Assembly: GCA_963681505.1 (NCBI GenBank) | Contig: OY811987.1 | Location: 4,880,978 to 4,944,977, forward strand | DNA: 64,000 nt | DNA from: Eunapius fragilis | Lineage: Eukaryota; Porifera; Demospongiae; Spongillida; Spongillidae | Direction: 5' to 3' | Part shown: positions 63,807 to 64,000 of the stretch, in pieces | Layout: each line of letters begins with the position of its first letter | Position numbering within the stretch: the stretch's first letter is position 1 | Notes under the pieces: model-generated | Databases searched by the model: none | What the model was told of the DNA's origin: nothing | Seen by the model: only the letters and a program-made list of their open reading frames with translations | Made by a program: the position numbers and the translations under genes

Positions 63807-64000
63807 ATGGCATCTTCTACTCACACAAGTCTGCCCAAGCCATTTGCATCGGGAAATATACGAGAATGGCTTACGCGTTTGACATATTTAGTGATGCCAA
63901 CGGCTGGGAGGGCTGTGAAGCTGCCGACTTATTTAGAAGGAGAGGCGCTCGCCACGTGGCTTGATCTCAGCGGTGACGAAAGAAAGGACTATGGTATTGT
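63807..64000 (+). CDS. gag: Gag N-terminus of a second gypsy element (cut by window end)
   Basis: ATG 13 bp after the LTR end. 64 codons open to the window edge (MASSTHTSLPKPFASGN, REWLTRLTYL, LEGEALATWLDLSGDE), a pattern of gypsy capsid proteins. Different family from 3697-8800. Confidence 0.6.
   Translation, partial: MASSTHTSLPKPFASGNIREWLTRLTYLVMPTAGRAVKLPTYLEGEALATWLDLSGDERKDYGI

Overview
The window reads as nuclear DNA of an invertebrate animal, most likely a demosponge. The reasons are intron-containing genes with canonical GT-AG sites and some very short introns (53 and 86 bp), two NACHT-LRR immune-receptor (NLR) genes carrying a death-fold domain of a type I associate with sponges, metazoan-type H6PD and CUL7/CUL9 genes, and a dense load of eukaryotic transposons. 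There is no bacterial gene organisation. The species assignment is inference from protein families recalled without a search.

Layout. 0-1.3 kb: the last exon of H6PD (end of the G6PD part plus the 6-phosphogluconolactonase domain). 1.3-3.7 kb: dispersed repeats, a foldback element and a chimeric pseudogene patch. 3.7-8.8 kb: a young, complete Ty3/gypsy LTR retrotransposon with identical 367-bp LTRs and a 4-bp target duplication. 9.0-12.46 kb: a 3.46-kb element with 1.35-kb inverted repeats, TA target duplication and a broken pogo/CENP-B-type transposase piece in the middle. 12.8-14.2 kb: a minisatellite. 14.3-16.06 kb: small inverted-repeat elements. 16.07-18.6 kb: copy A of an unusual intron-containing zinc-finger element.

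18.7-37.15 kb is NLR1. I could assemble a complete ten-exon, 968-residue model: short N-terminus, linker, NACHT, a symmetrical death-fold exon, winged-helix and superhelical part, LRR exons of exactly 168 bp, and a terminal LRR exon. Its introns are full of LINE, gypsy, foldback and satellite debris. 37.2-41 kb is repeat-rich and holds a broken H6PD copy split by two DNA transposons, one of which contains a third nested element. 41.2-47.3 kb is an array of 3' fragments of one LINE family, several bordering TAA repeats, plus a 495-bp AGTGT array. 47.8-54.5 kb, minus strand, holds exons of a CUL7/CUL9-like gene that apparently lacks the DOC domain and may be decaying. 52.8-53.8 kb is a 945-bp palindrome. 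55.8-58.4 kb is copy B of the zinc-finger element, followed directly by NLR2 (58.86 kb onward, exons 1-6 seen). A LINE fragment and the start of a second gypsy element close the window.

The strongest biological signal is the NLR pair. In both, an in-frame death-fold cassette exon lies between NACHT and winged helix and could be skipped without a frame change. NLR2 has a 13-nt first exon that, spliced to exon 2, gives an N-terminus fitting the N-myristoylation consensus. NLR1 has a different acidic first exon. Both genes lie just downstream of a copy of the zinc-finger element, with offsets of about 39.6-39.8 kb, which points to an old segmental duplication.
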